A stretch of DNA of 46,232 nt from Vicinamibacteria bacterium (GTDB taxonomy: Bacteria > Acidobacteriota > Vicinamibacteria > Vicinamibacterales > UBA8438): positions 1 to 46,232 of the forward strand of contig JAJEFC010000421.1 of NCBI GenBank assembly GCA_022820675.1. The letters run 5' to 3'. Below, one piece after another: positions 1-8,755 of the stretch (position 1 is the stretch's first letter; every line of letters begins with the position of its first letter). Under the pieces are notes generated by a model. It searched no databases, was not told where the DNA came from, and saw only the letters and a list, made by a program, of their open reading frames with translations. The position numbers were made by a program, and so were the translations under genes.

Positions 1-2
1 GC

Positions 3-2156
3 CCCACGGTGCGCCCGCCGCGCACGGACACGCCGCCCGACATCGACGGCCGCCTCGACGACGTCGCCTGGCGGTCGGCGGCCACCATCACCGAGTTCAC
101 CCAGCAGGCGCCGCTCGAGGGGGCCCCCGCGACCGAGGACACCGAGGTCTACATCGCCTACGACAGCGACCACCTGTACTTCGGCTTCCACCTGCACTAC
201 GCCGACCCGAGCATCATGCGGGCGAACCGGGTCGACCGCGACACCGCCTGGGCGGACGACCTCATCACCATCTACATCGACACCTTCCTCGACCAGCAGC
301 GGGCCTACGACTTCGACCTGAACGCCTACAACGTGCAGGGCGACGGCATCGTCAACGCCGGCGGCATGCGCGGCTCGCCCATCCCCTTCGCAGACCGGAC
401 GTGGGACGCGCTCTTCCACAGCGCCACGAGCATCGTCGCCGACGGCTACATCGCGGAGATGGCGATTCCCTTCAAGAGCCTCCGCTATCCACAGCGCGGC
501 CCCGGCGAGCCCCACCGCTGGGGCTTCCAGATCGTGCGCGAGATCAAGGGCAAGAACGAGGAGAACGCGGTGTGGGCGCCGATGTCGCGCGACGTGGCCG
601 GCTTCCACCGCCAGATGGGGCTGATGGAGGGGATGACCGACTTCTCGACCAGCCGCAACCTCGAGTTTCTGCCCACGTTCACGGGCATCGACTTCGGGTC
701 GCTCGACCGGTCGACGGGCGGGTGGAACGACCTCGGGATGAATCCCGAGGCCGGCCTCAACGTCAAGTACGGGGTGACGTCGAACCTGACCGCCGACTTC
801 ACCCTCAACCCCGACTTCTCGCAGATCGAGTCGGACCAGCCCCAGATCGAGGTCAACCAGCGTTTCCCCCTGTTCTTCAGCGAGCTGCGGCCGTTCTTCG
901 TCGAGGGGGCGGAGATCTTCGACCTGCCGGGGCCGGTGACCTTCGTGCACACCCGGACCATCGTCGACCCCACGTGGGGGGCGAAGCTGACCGGCAAGGC
1001 GGGCCGCTTCACCATCGGTCTCCTGTCGGCCGAGGACGAGGCGCCGGGGAACGTCGGCGACGTCGACGACCCGCTCTTCGGCGAGACCGCGCAGAACTTC
1101 ATCGGGCGGGTGAAGTACGACGTCTACTCCGAATCGCACCTCGGCGCCGTCTTCACCGACCGCGCGTTCATGGACAGCAGCAGCCGGCTGGGGGGCGTCG
1201 ACGGCAGCTTCCGGCTGTCGCGCACCATGTCGACCAACTTCCGCCTGATCGAGTCGCGGCACCGCGACCTCGAGGGGGTCGATCGCTCCGGTCACATCTA
1301 TGACGCGAGCATCAGCAGCAACGGGCGCAACCTGCGCTGGTTCGCCGCCGCCTACGAGCTCACCCCCGACTTCCGGACCGACGTCGGGTTCGCGCGGCGG
1401 GTCGACCAGCGGCGCGTCATCACCAACACGGGCTGGCGGTGGTGGCCCGAGAGCTGGCTCATCAACTGGGGGCCGCAGCTCAGCTACGGGCGCAACTGGA
1501 ACTTCGACCGCGTGCTCGAGGACGAGAACACGGGGGTCGGGCTGAACTTCGACTTCGCGCGGAGCATCCGGTTCAGCGCCGACGTGCAGCAGGACATGGA
1601 GCGCTTCGGCGGCATCGACTTCCACAAGCGGCAGGTGTCGGTGAGCGGAGGCGTCAGCAGCTCGCGCGCCTTCTCGGTCAACGCGAGCTACCGCCGCGGG
1701 GACGAGGTCTTCTACGACTGGGACAACCCGTGGCTGGGGCACGGCGACATCGCCCGGCTCAACGTCACCGTGCGGCCCCTCGCCCGCCTGAGTTCGCAAC
1801 TCGGCGTCAACACCAGCCGCCTGACGGACCTGCGCGGCGGGACCGCCGAGCGGGTCTTCGACGTCCAGATCTACCGGGCGCAGAGCGTGCTGACGTTCAC
1901 CGACCGGCTGCTGATGCGGAACATCACCGAGTACAACACCTTCGACAAGGACCTCGACTTCAACGTGCTCTTCACCTACCGGGTCAACGCCGGCACCGTG
2001 TTCTACATCGGCTACGACGACCACTACCGGCAGGCCGACCGGCTCTACGGCGACCCCGACGGCGACGGCTTCGACGAGCGGCTCTTCTTCACCAGCGACC
2101 TGCGGCGCACCAACCGGGCGATCTTCACGAAGATCCGGTACCTGTTCAGGCTGTGA
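3..2156 (+). CDS. DUF5916 outer-membrane protein with CBM9-like N-terminal domain (5' end outside window)
   Basis: The frame is open from the left edge to the stop at 2154-2156, so the true start and signal peptide probably lie upstream; a GTG at 9 is the first possible start inside the window. The visible N-terminus (PDIDGRLDDVAW, then VYIAYDSDHLYFGF and an aspartate-rich DDLITIYIDTF segment) has the pattern of family 9 carbohydrate-binding/DOMON-like beta-sandwich domains over roughly residues 10-190. The rest carries hallmarks of the DUF5916 C-terminal region, including FFSELRPFFVEGAEIFD near residue 300, and alternating aromatic/polar strands typical of an outer-membrane beta-barrel up to the terminal YLFRL. 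The family is common in Bacteroidota and Acidobacteriota and has no established substrate; a role in binding or importing glycans or peptides at the outer membrane is inference. The next gene begins 3 nt after the stop, suggesting co-transcription. Confidence 0.85.
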   Translation, partial: PTVRPPRTDTPPDIDGRLDDVAWRSAATITEFTQQAPLEGAPATEDTEVYIAYDSDHLYFGFHLHYADPSIMRANRVDRDTAWADDLITIYIDTFLDQQRAYDFDLNAYNVQGDGIVNAGGMRGSPIPFADRTWDALFHSATSIVADGYIAEMAIPFKSLRYPQRGPGEPHRWGFQIVREIKGKNEENAVWAPMSRDVAGFHRQMGLMEGMTDFSTSRNLEFLPTFTGIDFGSLDRSTGGWNDLGMNPEAGLNVKYGVTSNLTADFTLNPDFSQIESDQPQIEVNQRFPLFFSELRPFFVEGAEIFDLPGPVTFVHTRTIVDPTWGAKLTGKAGRFTIGLLSAEDEAPGNVGDVDDPLFGETAQNFIGRVKYDVYSESHLGAVFTDRAFMDSSSRLGGVDGSFRLSRTMSTNFRLIESRHRDLEGVDRSGHIYDASISSNGRNLRWFAAAYELTPDFRTDVGFARRVDQRRVITNTGWRWWPESWLINWGPQLSYGRNWNFDRVLEDENTGVGLNFDFARSIRFSADVQQDMERFGGIDFHKRQVSVSGGVSSSRAFSVNASYRRGDEVFYDWDNPWLGHGDIARLNVTVRPLARLSSQLGVNTSRLTDLRGGTAERVFDVQIYRAQSVLTFTDRLLMRNITEYNTFDKDLDFNVLFTYRVNAGTVFYIGYDDHYRQADRLYGDPDGDGFDERLFFTSDLRRTNRAIFTKIRYLFRL

Positions 2157-2159
2157 GCG

Positions 2160-2921
2160 ATGGCTCGGTCCCGCGCATCCCGCGCCCGCGTTCCGCGTCG
2201 CGCCCCGACCGCCCGGCCGCGGCCCGGGTGGGCCGGGACGCTGTCGCGGCGCGCGGTCGTGCCGATGCTCATCGCGCTGGCCATTGCCCTGCCGGCGGCC
2301 GGCCAGGGCCTCGAGCGGCGCCTGGTCGTCGTGGTGCCCGAGGCCGACGACCCGCGGGTCGAGCACACCCGGGCCGCGATCGCGTTCTGGAACCGCACCC
2401 TGGCCGACCTCGGGCTCGACGTGCGGATGCGCGAGGTCGAGGTGGTCGCCGGCCCGCCCGGCATGCGGGCGATCGAGACGTTCGCCCGGTTCGTTTCCCA
2501 GCGCGGCGGCCGGATTCCCAAGGGGCGCGACGGACCGCAGCCGCCCCCGGAGCTGACCGCCCTGGGGGGCGACGTGGTGGTGCTGCTGTCTCGCCAGCCC
2601 CTGCTGCCGTTCGCCTGGCCCCTGATCGGGTCGCCCGACCACCTGGTGGCGATCCGGTCGCTCCGGTCCGGCCGGCCGCGCGACGACACCGTCCTGCGCA
2701 ACGTCATCGCGCACGAGCTGGGCCACACCCTTGGCCTGAGGCACAACCGCGGCGGCGCCTCGCTGATGTGCGGCCCCTGCTCGTCGCTCGCCGCCCGGGA
2801 AAGCCCCGGCGGGTGGCTGCCGTTGACCGCGCGCGACCGGGCCCTTCTGCGCAGGCTGCACGGGAAGGTCGAGACCCTCGGCCAGCCCGGGCGCGCGGGC
2901 GTCGAGGCCGTTCCCGACTGA
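2160..2921 (+). CDS. Small secreted metzincin-type zinc metalloprotease
   Basis: The 253-residue product has an arginine-rich N-terminus followed by a hydrophobic segment (about residues 32-48, ending ALPAAGQG) that looks like a signal peptide or signal anchor. The zinc-binding motif HELGHTLGLRH (His185, Glu186, His189, His195) matches HExxHxxGxxH, and Met203 in SLMCG fits the downstream Met-turn, so this is a metzincin catalytic core (matrixin/astacin-like). The catalytic region is short, and two cysteines (CGPC) follow the Met-turn. It starts 3 nt after the stop of the outer-membrane gene, so the two are probably one transcript and the protease may act in the periplasm or on the surface. 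Substrate is unknown. An earlier methionine is not available because of the upstream stop. Confidence 0.8.
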   Translation: MARSRASRARVPRRAPTARPRPGWAGTLSRRAVVPMLIALAIALPAAGQGLERRLVVVVPEADDPRVEHTRAAIAFWNRTLADLGLDVRMREVEVVAGPPGMRAIETFARFVSQRGGRIPKGRDGPQPPPELTALGGDVVVLLSRQPLLPFAWPLIGSPDHLVAIRSLRSGRPRDDTVLRNVIAHELGHTLGLRHNRGGASLMCGPCSSLAARESPGGWLPLTARDRALLRRLHGKVETLGQPGRAGVEAVPD

Positions 2922-2978
2922 CTCCGCGGACCTTTGGCCAGCCGCCGGCAGGGGTCCGGTGCCCCCGGGGCAAGGGCC

Positions 2979-3101
2979 GTGCCGCATGGGTGGTCGGCGT
3001 CGGCCGCCAGGGCCTGGTCTCGAAGCCGCGCCCGCCCAGCCGCCGACGGGCGCGCCCGGGGGCGGTGCTTGGGGCCGAGAGGCTGTGCCGCATGGGTGGT
3101 C
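2979..3101 (+). repeat. 17-bp exact direct repeat in intergenic DNA, two copies 106 bp apart
   Basis: The 17-mer GTGCCGCATGGGTGGTC occurs at 2979-2995 and again at 3085-3101, in the gene-poor stretch between the protease and the methyltransferase. Both copies lie in similar GC-rich context. No protein-coding meaning was found; this may be a decayed repeat element. The rest of 2922-3197 shows no recognisable gene. Confidence 0.6.
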
Positions 3102-3197
3102 CGCGGGTCGCCTAGGGCCGGGGCGGCGAGCCGGAGTGCACCGGCTCGGCGTCCGAGCCGCATGCTAAGATGGGCCGTCGTCAGCACCGCGATCCCG

Positions 3198-4205
3198 ATG
3201 GGTTCGGCTCCGCAACTCGGCCCCCGTGTCCTCCGCCCCGCGACGTTCGTCTCCAGCCCGGTCCGCGGGCAGTCTCCTCCCGGCAGCCGGCGCCTTCGAC
3301 CGTTCCTGAAGTGGGCCGGTGGCAAGCGACAGCTCCTGCCCACGTTTCGGGAGTTCTACCCGGAGAGGTTCAGGGCCTACCACGAGCCCTTCCTGGGGAG
3401 CGGCGCCGTCTTCTTCGACCTGGCGGACTCCGGCCGGCTGGGCAACGGCAGGGTTCGGCTGACCGACGTGAACGCCGATCTCATCGGCTGCTGGCTGCGG
3501 TTGCGCGACGATCCCCACGCGGTGATCGAGCGCCTCCGCGCCCTCGCGGCCGACTACGAAGCCGACCCCGACGACCACTACTATCGGGTCAGGGGCCGAT
3601 TCAATCCGATGCGCGAGGCCATCATGAACGGGGCCGGTCCGCGGGCCGAGCGGTACACGGCGGACCTCGCCGCCATGTTCATCTACCTGAACCGCACCGG
3701 CTTCAACGGTCTCTTCCGCCTGAACTCCCGAGGGCTGTTCAACGTGCCCCGCGGGAGATACAAGAACCCGCGCATCTGCGACGAGGAGAACCTCAGGCGC
3801 GTGTCCGAGGTCCTGTCGACGCTGTCCGTGACCGTCGGACACGCCGGGTTCGACGCGGTGCTGCGGACCGCGCGCAAGGGCGACTTCATCTACTTCGATC
3901 CGCCGTACGCGCCGCTCAGCGAGACCGCGCGCTTCACGTCCTATACGTCGGTCGGCTTCGACGACGACGACCAGCGCCGCCTCCAGCAGGTGGCTGTCGA
4001 ACTGGCGGCGAAGGGCTGCCACGTGCTGCTCAGCAACTCGACGGCGCCGCAGATCGCCGCTCTCTACGACGGCAATCTCGACGCGGAGAAGGCCGGCCTC
4101 GTGGCCCACACCGTTCCCGCCCGTCGCGCCATCAACTCCAACGCGTCCCGCCGGGGCGGCGTCGAGGAGTACGTGATTACCAACCTGCCGAGGCGGACGG
4201 CGTAG
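3198..4205 (+). CDS. DNA adenine methyltransferase, D12 class (Dam-like)
   Basis: The 335-residue protein carries the D12-class N6-adenine methyltransferase signature in the order expected of Dam-type enzymes: motif I FLKWAGGKRQLL (about residues 36-47, AdoMet binding), a second glycine-rich block around HEPFLGSGAVFF, and the catalytic motif IV DPPY (Asp234-Tyr237). Between them lies a target-recognition region with the typical IYLNRTGFNGLFR block. It should transfer a methyl group from AdoMet to adenine in a short DNA target that cannot be read from sequence. I chose the ATG at 3198, the last one before the conserved core; an in-frame ATG at 3162 and frame further upstream are alternatives, and no convincing ribosome-binding site decides. 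No cognate restriction enzyme lies beside it, so it is an orphan or belongs to the three-gene system that begins 160 bp downstream. Confidence 0.9.
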   Translation: MGSAPQLGPRVLRPATFVSSPVRGQSPPGSRRLRPFLKWAGGKRQLLPTFREFYPERFRAYHEPFLGSGAVFFDLADSGRLGNGRVRLTDVNADLIGCWLRLRDDPHAVIERLRALAADYEADPDDHYYRVRGRFNPMREAIMNGAGPRAERYTADLAAMFIYLNRTGFNGLFRLNSRGLFNVPRGRYKNPRICDEENLRRVSEVLSTLSVTVGHAGFDAVLRTARKGDFIYFDPPYAPLSETARFTSYTSVGFDDDDQRRLQQVAVELAAKGCHVLLSNSTAPQIAALYDGNLDAEKAGLVAHTVPARRAINSNASRRGGVEEYVITNLPRRTA

Positions 4206-4365
4206 ATGCCCAGCGCTCTGCTTCGGTCTCGCGGGCGGTGATGCCGAAAAGGGCGCTCGGCTCCGCCCGCCAGGGCCGAGCCGGCCAACCTGTGGTGTGA
4301 CATGGACACGTCGGCTTCGGATTCCGGGACACCGGCGAAACGACCGGCGTCGAACCGAGGACGAA

Positions 4366-4794
4366 ATGAGCCACTTGCGGCAAGGGAACGGTGACGACTA
4401 CCCGGAGGCGGCAGGAAGACACATGCAGGACTCCGGGGCGCTTCTGGCCGGCGGACGGCCCGACGGCGCCGCGTATCTCGCGGGCTATGTGGTGGAGTGC
4501 GCGTTGAAGACCTTGATTCAGTTGGAGACGGGTCGGCCGCGCTACTCTCACGACTTGTCGGGGCTGTGCGACGTGCTCGATACACTGGCGGCTCAAGCGA
4601 GCTCTCGTACTGGCAGGTATTATCTCGGCGCTCAGGTGCGATTGCGAGCGACGAATATCCTCAACCACTGGGTGCCGGAGCAGCGCTACCGTGGCCCCGC
4701 AGTCAGTTCCGCTGAAGCGGCAACGTGGCACCGGGAGGCCGCCGACGCGTACGGGCGCATTATCGGCCAACTGAATCTCGCGGGTGTGGTCTGA
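4366..4794 (+). CDS. HEPN domain protein (putative RNase of a conflict system)
   Basis: The 142-residue helical protein contains the block AAYLAGYVVECALKTLI (residues 35-51), very characteristic of HEPN-domain proteins, followed by RPRYSHDL (57-64). Arg57 and His62 fit the Rx4-6H motif of HEPN ribonucleases. Many HEPN proteins are toxins or nuclease effectors in phage-defence and toxin-antitoxin modules; others are inactive, so activity is inference. The ATG at 4366 is preceded by GAGG with about 5 nt spacing and gives a start just before the conserved helix; longer in-frame versions lack support. Its stop TGA overlaps the ATG of the next gene (TGATG at 4792-4796), so translation is coupled. 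Codon use is less GC-biased than in the flanking housekeeping-like genes, consistent with horizontal acquisition. Confidence 0.75.
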   Translation: MSHLRQGNGDDYPEAAGRHMQDSGALLAGGRPDGAAYLAGYVVECALKTLIQLETGRPRYSHDLSGLCDVLDTLAAQASSRTGRYYLGAQVRLRATNILNHWVPEQRYRGPAVSSAEAATWHREAADAYGRIIGQLNLAGVV

Positions 4795-6104
4795 TGCAAC
4801 ATGTCGATGACGCCCACGAGCAGGCGGAAAGGCGTCTGGCGGCGTGGTTGGCGAGCAAGCCCGGCCGATGGCGGGTGTTGCTGGTCAAGGATGTGCTCGC
4901 GCAGCTTCGGGTGGTCCTCTGGTGCCCCAAGAACAGTTGGGAGTCGGCCCGTCGCGAAATCGACGAACAACTGAACGAAGCGGCGTCCGTCTACTGGTCG
5001 AAATCGGTGCTTCGAGGCGAGACCGGCCGACATCCGGACGCGGCCTGGCAAGACCAGGCGTGGAAAACAGCGAGACGAGACGAGACAGCCGACCGGCTCC
5101 GGATGCTGGACAGGCATCTGTCGAAAGCGGGCTGGTTCGATGCGCCGACCGAGCCGCCGTGGTCGCTGCGTGCGAAGAACACGCCTGCGATTGCCCTATT
5201 CTATTCCTTCAAGGGCGGAGCCGGCCGTTCGACGGCGCTCGCGGCCACTGCCCTCCAATTGGCCGCGGCCGGCGAACGGGTCGCGGTGCTGGACGCGGAT
5301 CTCGACGCGCCGGGTGTGGGGACCCTGCTCGCCGGTCGTGACGGCGAGGTCGCCTCTTGCGGAGTCACCGACTACTTGGTCGAACGGCGCATTCTCGGAC
5401 CCGAGGGCCGTGTCGACACGGAGGACTACCATCACCGCTATCCGACTGACGGCCAGGGCGACATCTTCGTGTACCCGGCCGGCCGATTCGGTCGCGGGTA
5501 CGTCGAGAAGCTGGCCCGGATCGACTATGGGGCGCCGCCGGAAGGCGGCCCACATCCCTTCGTCGCGCTTCTGGAGCAAGTCCGCAAGGACCTCGCGCCG
5601 GGCTGGATTCTGGTCGATGCCCGCGCCGGGCTGGGCGACGCGTCGGGGTTCCTGACCGGGGGCTTGTGCCACTTCCACGTGCTGCTGGGCACCCTCGCGG
5701 AAGCCGGTTGGCAGGGGCTGGAGCTGATCCTGGAGCGGCTCGGCGGCGACCGGGTGCAGCGGGGCGAGGCCCAGTCGGAGTGCCTGCTGGTGGCGTCCAT
5801 GGTGCCGCGGTCCGATCAGGCGTTGTTCCGGCGGTGCGAGGAGCGATTCACCGACCGGGCGCGCGACGCGTTCAGCCGGTGCTATTACGCGGAGCCCGCG
5901 GCATCCGACGAATACTGGACGCTGGACGACGTGGAGAGCGAGGACGCTCCGCACATACCGGTGGTGTTGCCGTACGACGAGCGCCTGGCGACTTTTCGGC
6001 ATCTGCGTGAAGTCGCGGAACCGATTCTGCTCCAGGGTCCGTACCGCAAGCTTACGGAACGTCTGCAAACGGGTCTCAAGAGAGCCAGGGCGAGAGGCAG
6101 ATGA
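4794..6104 (+). CDS. ParA/MinD-like ATPase with variant Walker A KGGAGRST
   Basis: The 436-residue protein has an uncharacterised N-terminal region (1-125) and then a SIMIBI-type P-loop ATPase domain. The Walker A sequence is KGGAGRST at residues 140-147: the usual second lysine of the ParA/MinD motif (KGGxGKT/S) is replaced by arginine. This is the pattern of the KGGVGR-variant ATPase group known from annotation of conflict-type loci. The following strand VAVLDADLDAPGVG (163-176) is the switch/A' motif and WILVDARAGLGD (271-282) is Walker B. The deviant lysine is retained as Lys140. The gene starts inside the HEPN stop codon and its own stop overlaps the next ATG (ATGA at 6101-6104), so all three genes form one coupled operon. 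A regulatory or sensor ATPase role for the HEPN effector is inferred from context only. Confidence 0.75.
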   Translation: MQHVDDAHEQAERRLAAWLASKPGRWRVLLVKDVLAQLRVVLWCPKNSWESARREIDEQLNEAASVYWSKSVLRGETGRHPDAAWQDQAWKTARRDETADRLRMLDRHLSKAGWFDAPTEPPWSLRAKNTPAIALFYSFKGGAGRSTALAATALQLAAAGERVAVLDADLDAPGVGTLLAGRDGEVASCGVTDYLVERRILGPEGRVDTEDYHHRYPTDGQGDIFVYPAGRFGRGYVEKLARIDYGAPPEGGPHPFVALLEQVRKDLAPGWILVDARAGLGDASGFLTGGLCHFHVLLGTLAEAGWQGLELILERLGGDRVQRGEAQSECLLVASMVPRSDQALFRRCEERFTDRARDAFSRCYYAEPAASDEYWTLDDVESEDAPHIPVVLPYDERLATFRHLREVAEPILLQGPYRKLTERLQTGLKRARARGR

Positions 6105-7618
6105 GCACCACGTCGACGCGTCTCAGCAAGCGCGACTGTGTCGCTCTGCGGGCGGAGCTCGTCGATCTGGGCTACGGGCAAGCCGAGTCGGAGATGCGGG
6201 AGACGTTCGCGCGTCGACTGTATCCGGTGTCCGAACACCTGCGCGCACTCGATCCAGGCGTCGTTCTAATCGTGGGTCCGAGAGGCTCGGGCAAGACCGA
6301 GCTGTTCAAGGCGTTCTTCTCGGAGGATCGTGCCGTCGCGAACGCGGTGGTCGACTGGATGCCGAAGACGCCGATTCTGCAGGCCCAATCCAGTCGGTCC
6401 GAATGGCGGGGAGCCTACCCGGCCGGTACACGTTTTCCTGACACGCAGGCATTGGCGAATTGCGTAGGCTCCGACGAGACGGCGAAGAAGCTATGGCACG
6501 CCATGCTGGTTCGCCGTCTCGCCGACCGGCTGGACGACGGACAGCGGCAGCCGCTGAACGCGATGCTGCAACCGCCGTCGGCGGCGGTCGCGGAGATCCT
6601 GTGGGCATACGACCGGCCGGAGGCCAGTCCCACGGCCGCGCTGGATGATCTGGAAGAACGACTTCTGCAGGCGGACTCGCGGGTATACGTGGGCTACGAC
6701 GAGCTGGACACCCTCGGGGGTTTCGACTGGGCCCTCACGGCACGCATGGTGCGCGGTCTGGTGGCGTTCTGGTCCGACTACAGCCGGCGCTGGCGGCGGA
6801 TCCGCGCGAAGATCTTTCTTCGTTCGGATCTGTTTCGCCGCCACGCGGGGATGGGAACGGCAGACTTCGCGAAGCTCGCGGTGAACCGGGCGGAGCTGGC
6901 CTGGTCGGATGCGGCGCTTCTGGCCATGCTGGTGAAGCGCGTGGCCAATACTTCCGAGGGGCTGGCCGCGTACTGTCGAGGCGCTCGCATACATTTCCGC
7001 CCACACGAAGTGCTCGGCCTGATTCCGGTTATCGGGGAACCTGGAGACGCACATCCTCTGCTCGAGCGGTTGTCGGGCGAGTTCATGGGAGCCGGAAGGA
7101 AGAAGGGGTACGTGCGCAACTGGGTGTTGGCCCACCTGCGGGACGGCAATGGCAGGGTCAGCCCACGAACGCTGGTGCGGCTGATCGAGCAGGCTGCGGG
7201 CAAGGACGCAGCGAATGGGACTTTGCGTCCGCCCCGACTGATTCATCCCACGGCGCTCCGACAGGCCCTCGAGGAGGTTTCCGACAGCCACGTGACGCAG
7301 GGGATATCGAGTGAATGGCCGTGGCTGGAAGGGGTGCGGGCGAGACTGCGGGAGAATCAGCTCGTTCCGTGGTCGCGTCAGGAAATCGTGGGGCTGTTCG
7401 ATTCGGAGTGGGCTGATACCTGGGGCCTTCGTGAGGGACCCGAGGTCCGACCGCCGGTGGACCGAGCGGCGGAATTCGTCGATTACCTGATCGACCTGGG
7501 TGTGTTTCGGCGGCGTGCCGATGACCGAATCGACGTGCCCGATCTGTACTTGTCCGGTCTGAAGCTGCGTCGAAAGGGCGGCGTCAAGATTGGCTCGCGA
7601 GCCGCGGCCGGAGCATGA
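6101..7618 (+). CDS. P-loop ATPase, third gene of the HEPN operon
   Basis: The 505-residue protein has Walker A GPRGSGKT at residues 59-66 after a short N-terminal region, and a Walker B-like strand VYVGYDELD at 195-203. A helical segment with several arginines (AKIFLRSDLFRRH) follows, like the sensor/arginine region of KAP- or STAND-like NTPases. The C-terminal half (about 330-505) resembles a winged-helix/helical region and ends in a basic tail. I cannot place it in a named family with certainty; annotation pipelines may call it an AAA or Sll1717-like P-loop ATPase. ATGA overlap with the preceding gene means it is co-translated with the HEPN and KGGAGRST proteins. About 190 bp with no recognised gene separate it from the next operon, so the cassette ends here. 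Confidence 0.7.
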   Translation: MSTTSTRLSKRDCVALRAELVDLGYGQAESEMRETFARRLYPVSEHLRALDPGVVLIVGPRGSGKTELFKAFFSEDRAVANAVVDWMPKTPILQAQSSRSEWRGAYPAGTRFPDTQALANCVGSDETAKKLWHAMLVRRLADRLDDGQRQPLNAMLQPPSAAVAEILWAYDRPEASPTAALDDLEERLLQADSRVYVGYDELDTLGGFDWALTARMVRGLVAFWSDYSRRWRRIRAKIFLRSDLFRRHAGMGTADFAKLAVNRAELAWSDAALLAMLVKRVANTSEGLAAYCRGARIHFRPHEVLGLIPVIGEPGDAHPLLERLSGEFMGAGRKKGYVRNWVLAHLRDGNGRVSPRTLVRLIEQAAGKDAANGTLRPPRLIHPTALRQALEEVSDSHVTQGISSEWPWLEGVRARLRENQLVPWSRQEIVGLFDSEWADTWGLREGPEVRPPVDRAAEFVDYLIDLGVFRRRADDRIDVPDLYLSGLKLRRKGGVKIGSRAAAGA

Positions 7619-7810
7619 CGCCGGGACCGCCGGAGAAAACTCGCCGCCCGGGCAGCGCGCAAGGCCGCCCTGACCGAATCCGAAGTGCGGGCAGGGTGCG
7701 ATAGTGCAGGCCGGCTCCAAGCTGCGCGGCGGACTGAGGTTGGGGTTCGGGCGTTCCGTCGACGGCAGCGAAGCCGTCGGCCGGAGTCCACGCAAGAACA
7801 GGAGAAGACC

Positions 7811-8644
7811 ATGACCAGATCCATCGTGTCCCTCGTCGTGCTGGCGTCGCTCGGGGCGGTGCCGGCGGCTGCCCAGCGGAACTGGAACGCGCCGTTCCCC
7901 GCGCATCACGTCATCGACAACGTCTACTTCGTGGGGACCGAGCAGCTCGGCACGTTCCTCATCACGACGCCGGAGGGGCACATCCTGATCAACAGCGACT
8001 TCGAGTCGACGGTGCCCCTGATCCGGGAGGGCGTCGAACGGCTGGGGTTCGAGTTCACCGACATCAAGATCATCCTCGGCAGCCACGCGCACGGCGACCA
8101 CATGGAGGCCGACGCGCTGGTGAAGGAGCTGACGGGGGCCGAGGTCATGGTGATGCGCGAGGACGTCGAGCGGCTGCGGACGCTGCGGCCCGGCGGCAAG
8201 GAGCACCCCATCGACCGCATTCTCGACGACGGCGACGAGGTGACGCTGGGCGGGACGACGCTGGTGGCGCACCGCACCGCGGGACACACGAAGGGGTGCA
8301 CGAGCTGGGCGATGGACGTCGAGGAGGCGGGGCGGAGCTACCTCGCCCTGGTCGTGTGCAGCTTCGGCGTGAACCCGGGCTACGTGCTCGTCGACAACCC
8401 CGACTATCCCGAGATCGCCGACGACTACCGGGCGACCTTCGCCAAGGCGCGCTCGCTGCCGGTCGACGTCTTCCTCGGCTCGCACGGCTTCTGGTACGAC
8501 ATGGAGCGCAAGCTCGAGCGGGCGATGACCCGGGCCGAGGGCGACCCCAACCCGTTCATCGACCGCGAGGGCTACCTCGCCCACATCGACATGCAGGAGC
8601 AGCGGTTCCTGGAGATGCTGGCCGAGCAGGAAGCCGCCCGCTGA
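7811..8644 (+). CDS. Subclass B3-type metallo-beta-lactamase-fold hydrolase
   Basis: The 277-residue secreted protein has a clean signal peptide ending AAAQ near residue 22. The zinc ligands follow the MBL pattern HAHGDH (His92, His94, Asp96, His97), His159 in AGHTKGCTSW and His225 in GSHGFWYD. The GHT-x-G-x-TSW block and the SHGFWYD block are typical of subclass B3 beta-lactamases rather than glyoxalase II-like members. Length matches B3 enzymes. The expected activity is zinc-dependent hydrolysis of a beta-lactam or related cyclic amide/lactone in the periplasm, but environmental B3-like proteins vary in activity. ATG at 7811 is preceded by AGGAG about 8 nt upstream. It is transcribed alone, with repeats immediately downstream. 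Confidence 0.85.
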   Translation: MTRSIVSLVVLASLGAVPAAAQRNWNAPFPAHHVIDNVYFVGTEQLGTFLITTPEGHILINSDFESTVPLIREGVERLGFEFTDIKIILGSHAHGDHMEADALVKELTGAEVMVMREDVERLRTLRPGGKEHPIDRILDDGDEVTLGGTTLVAHRTAGHTKGCTSWAMDVEEAGRSYLALVVCSFGVNPGYVLVDNPDYPEIADDYRATFAKARSLPVDVFLGSHGFWYDMERKLERAMTRAEGDPNPFIDREGYLAHIDMQEQRFLEMLAEQEAAR

Positions 8645-8755
8645 GGCCGGGGCGCCGGCTGCGGGTGAGCCTGGGAACGCGGACCGAAACCACTTCGTCG
8701 TGTTCGGGGTGCGAAGCGGCAGGACCAGGCGGCGACCGTGCGCGGTCGCGGCTCC

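Noticed and set aside
3165..4109. 314-residue minus-strand frame opposite the Dam-like gene
   Set aside because: Antisense shadow rich in GHVQ/VDEV repeats; the plus strand has both methyltransferase catalytic motifs.
6491..8584. 697-residue minus-strand frame opposite the P-loop ATPase and MBL genes
   Set aside because: Antisense shadow; both real genes on the plus strand have full motif sets.
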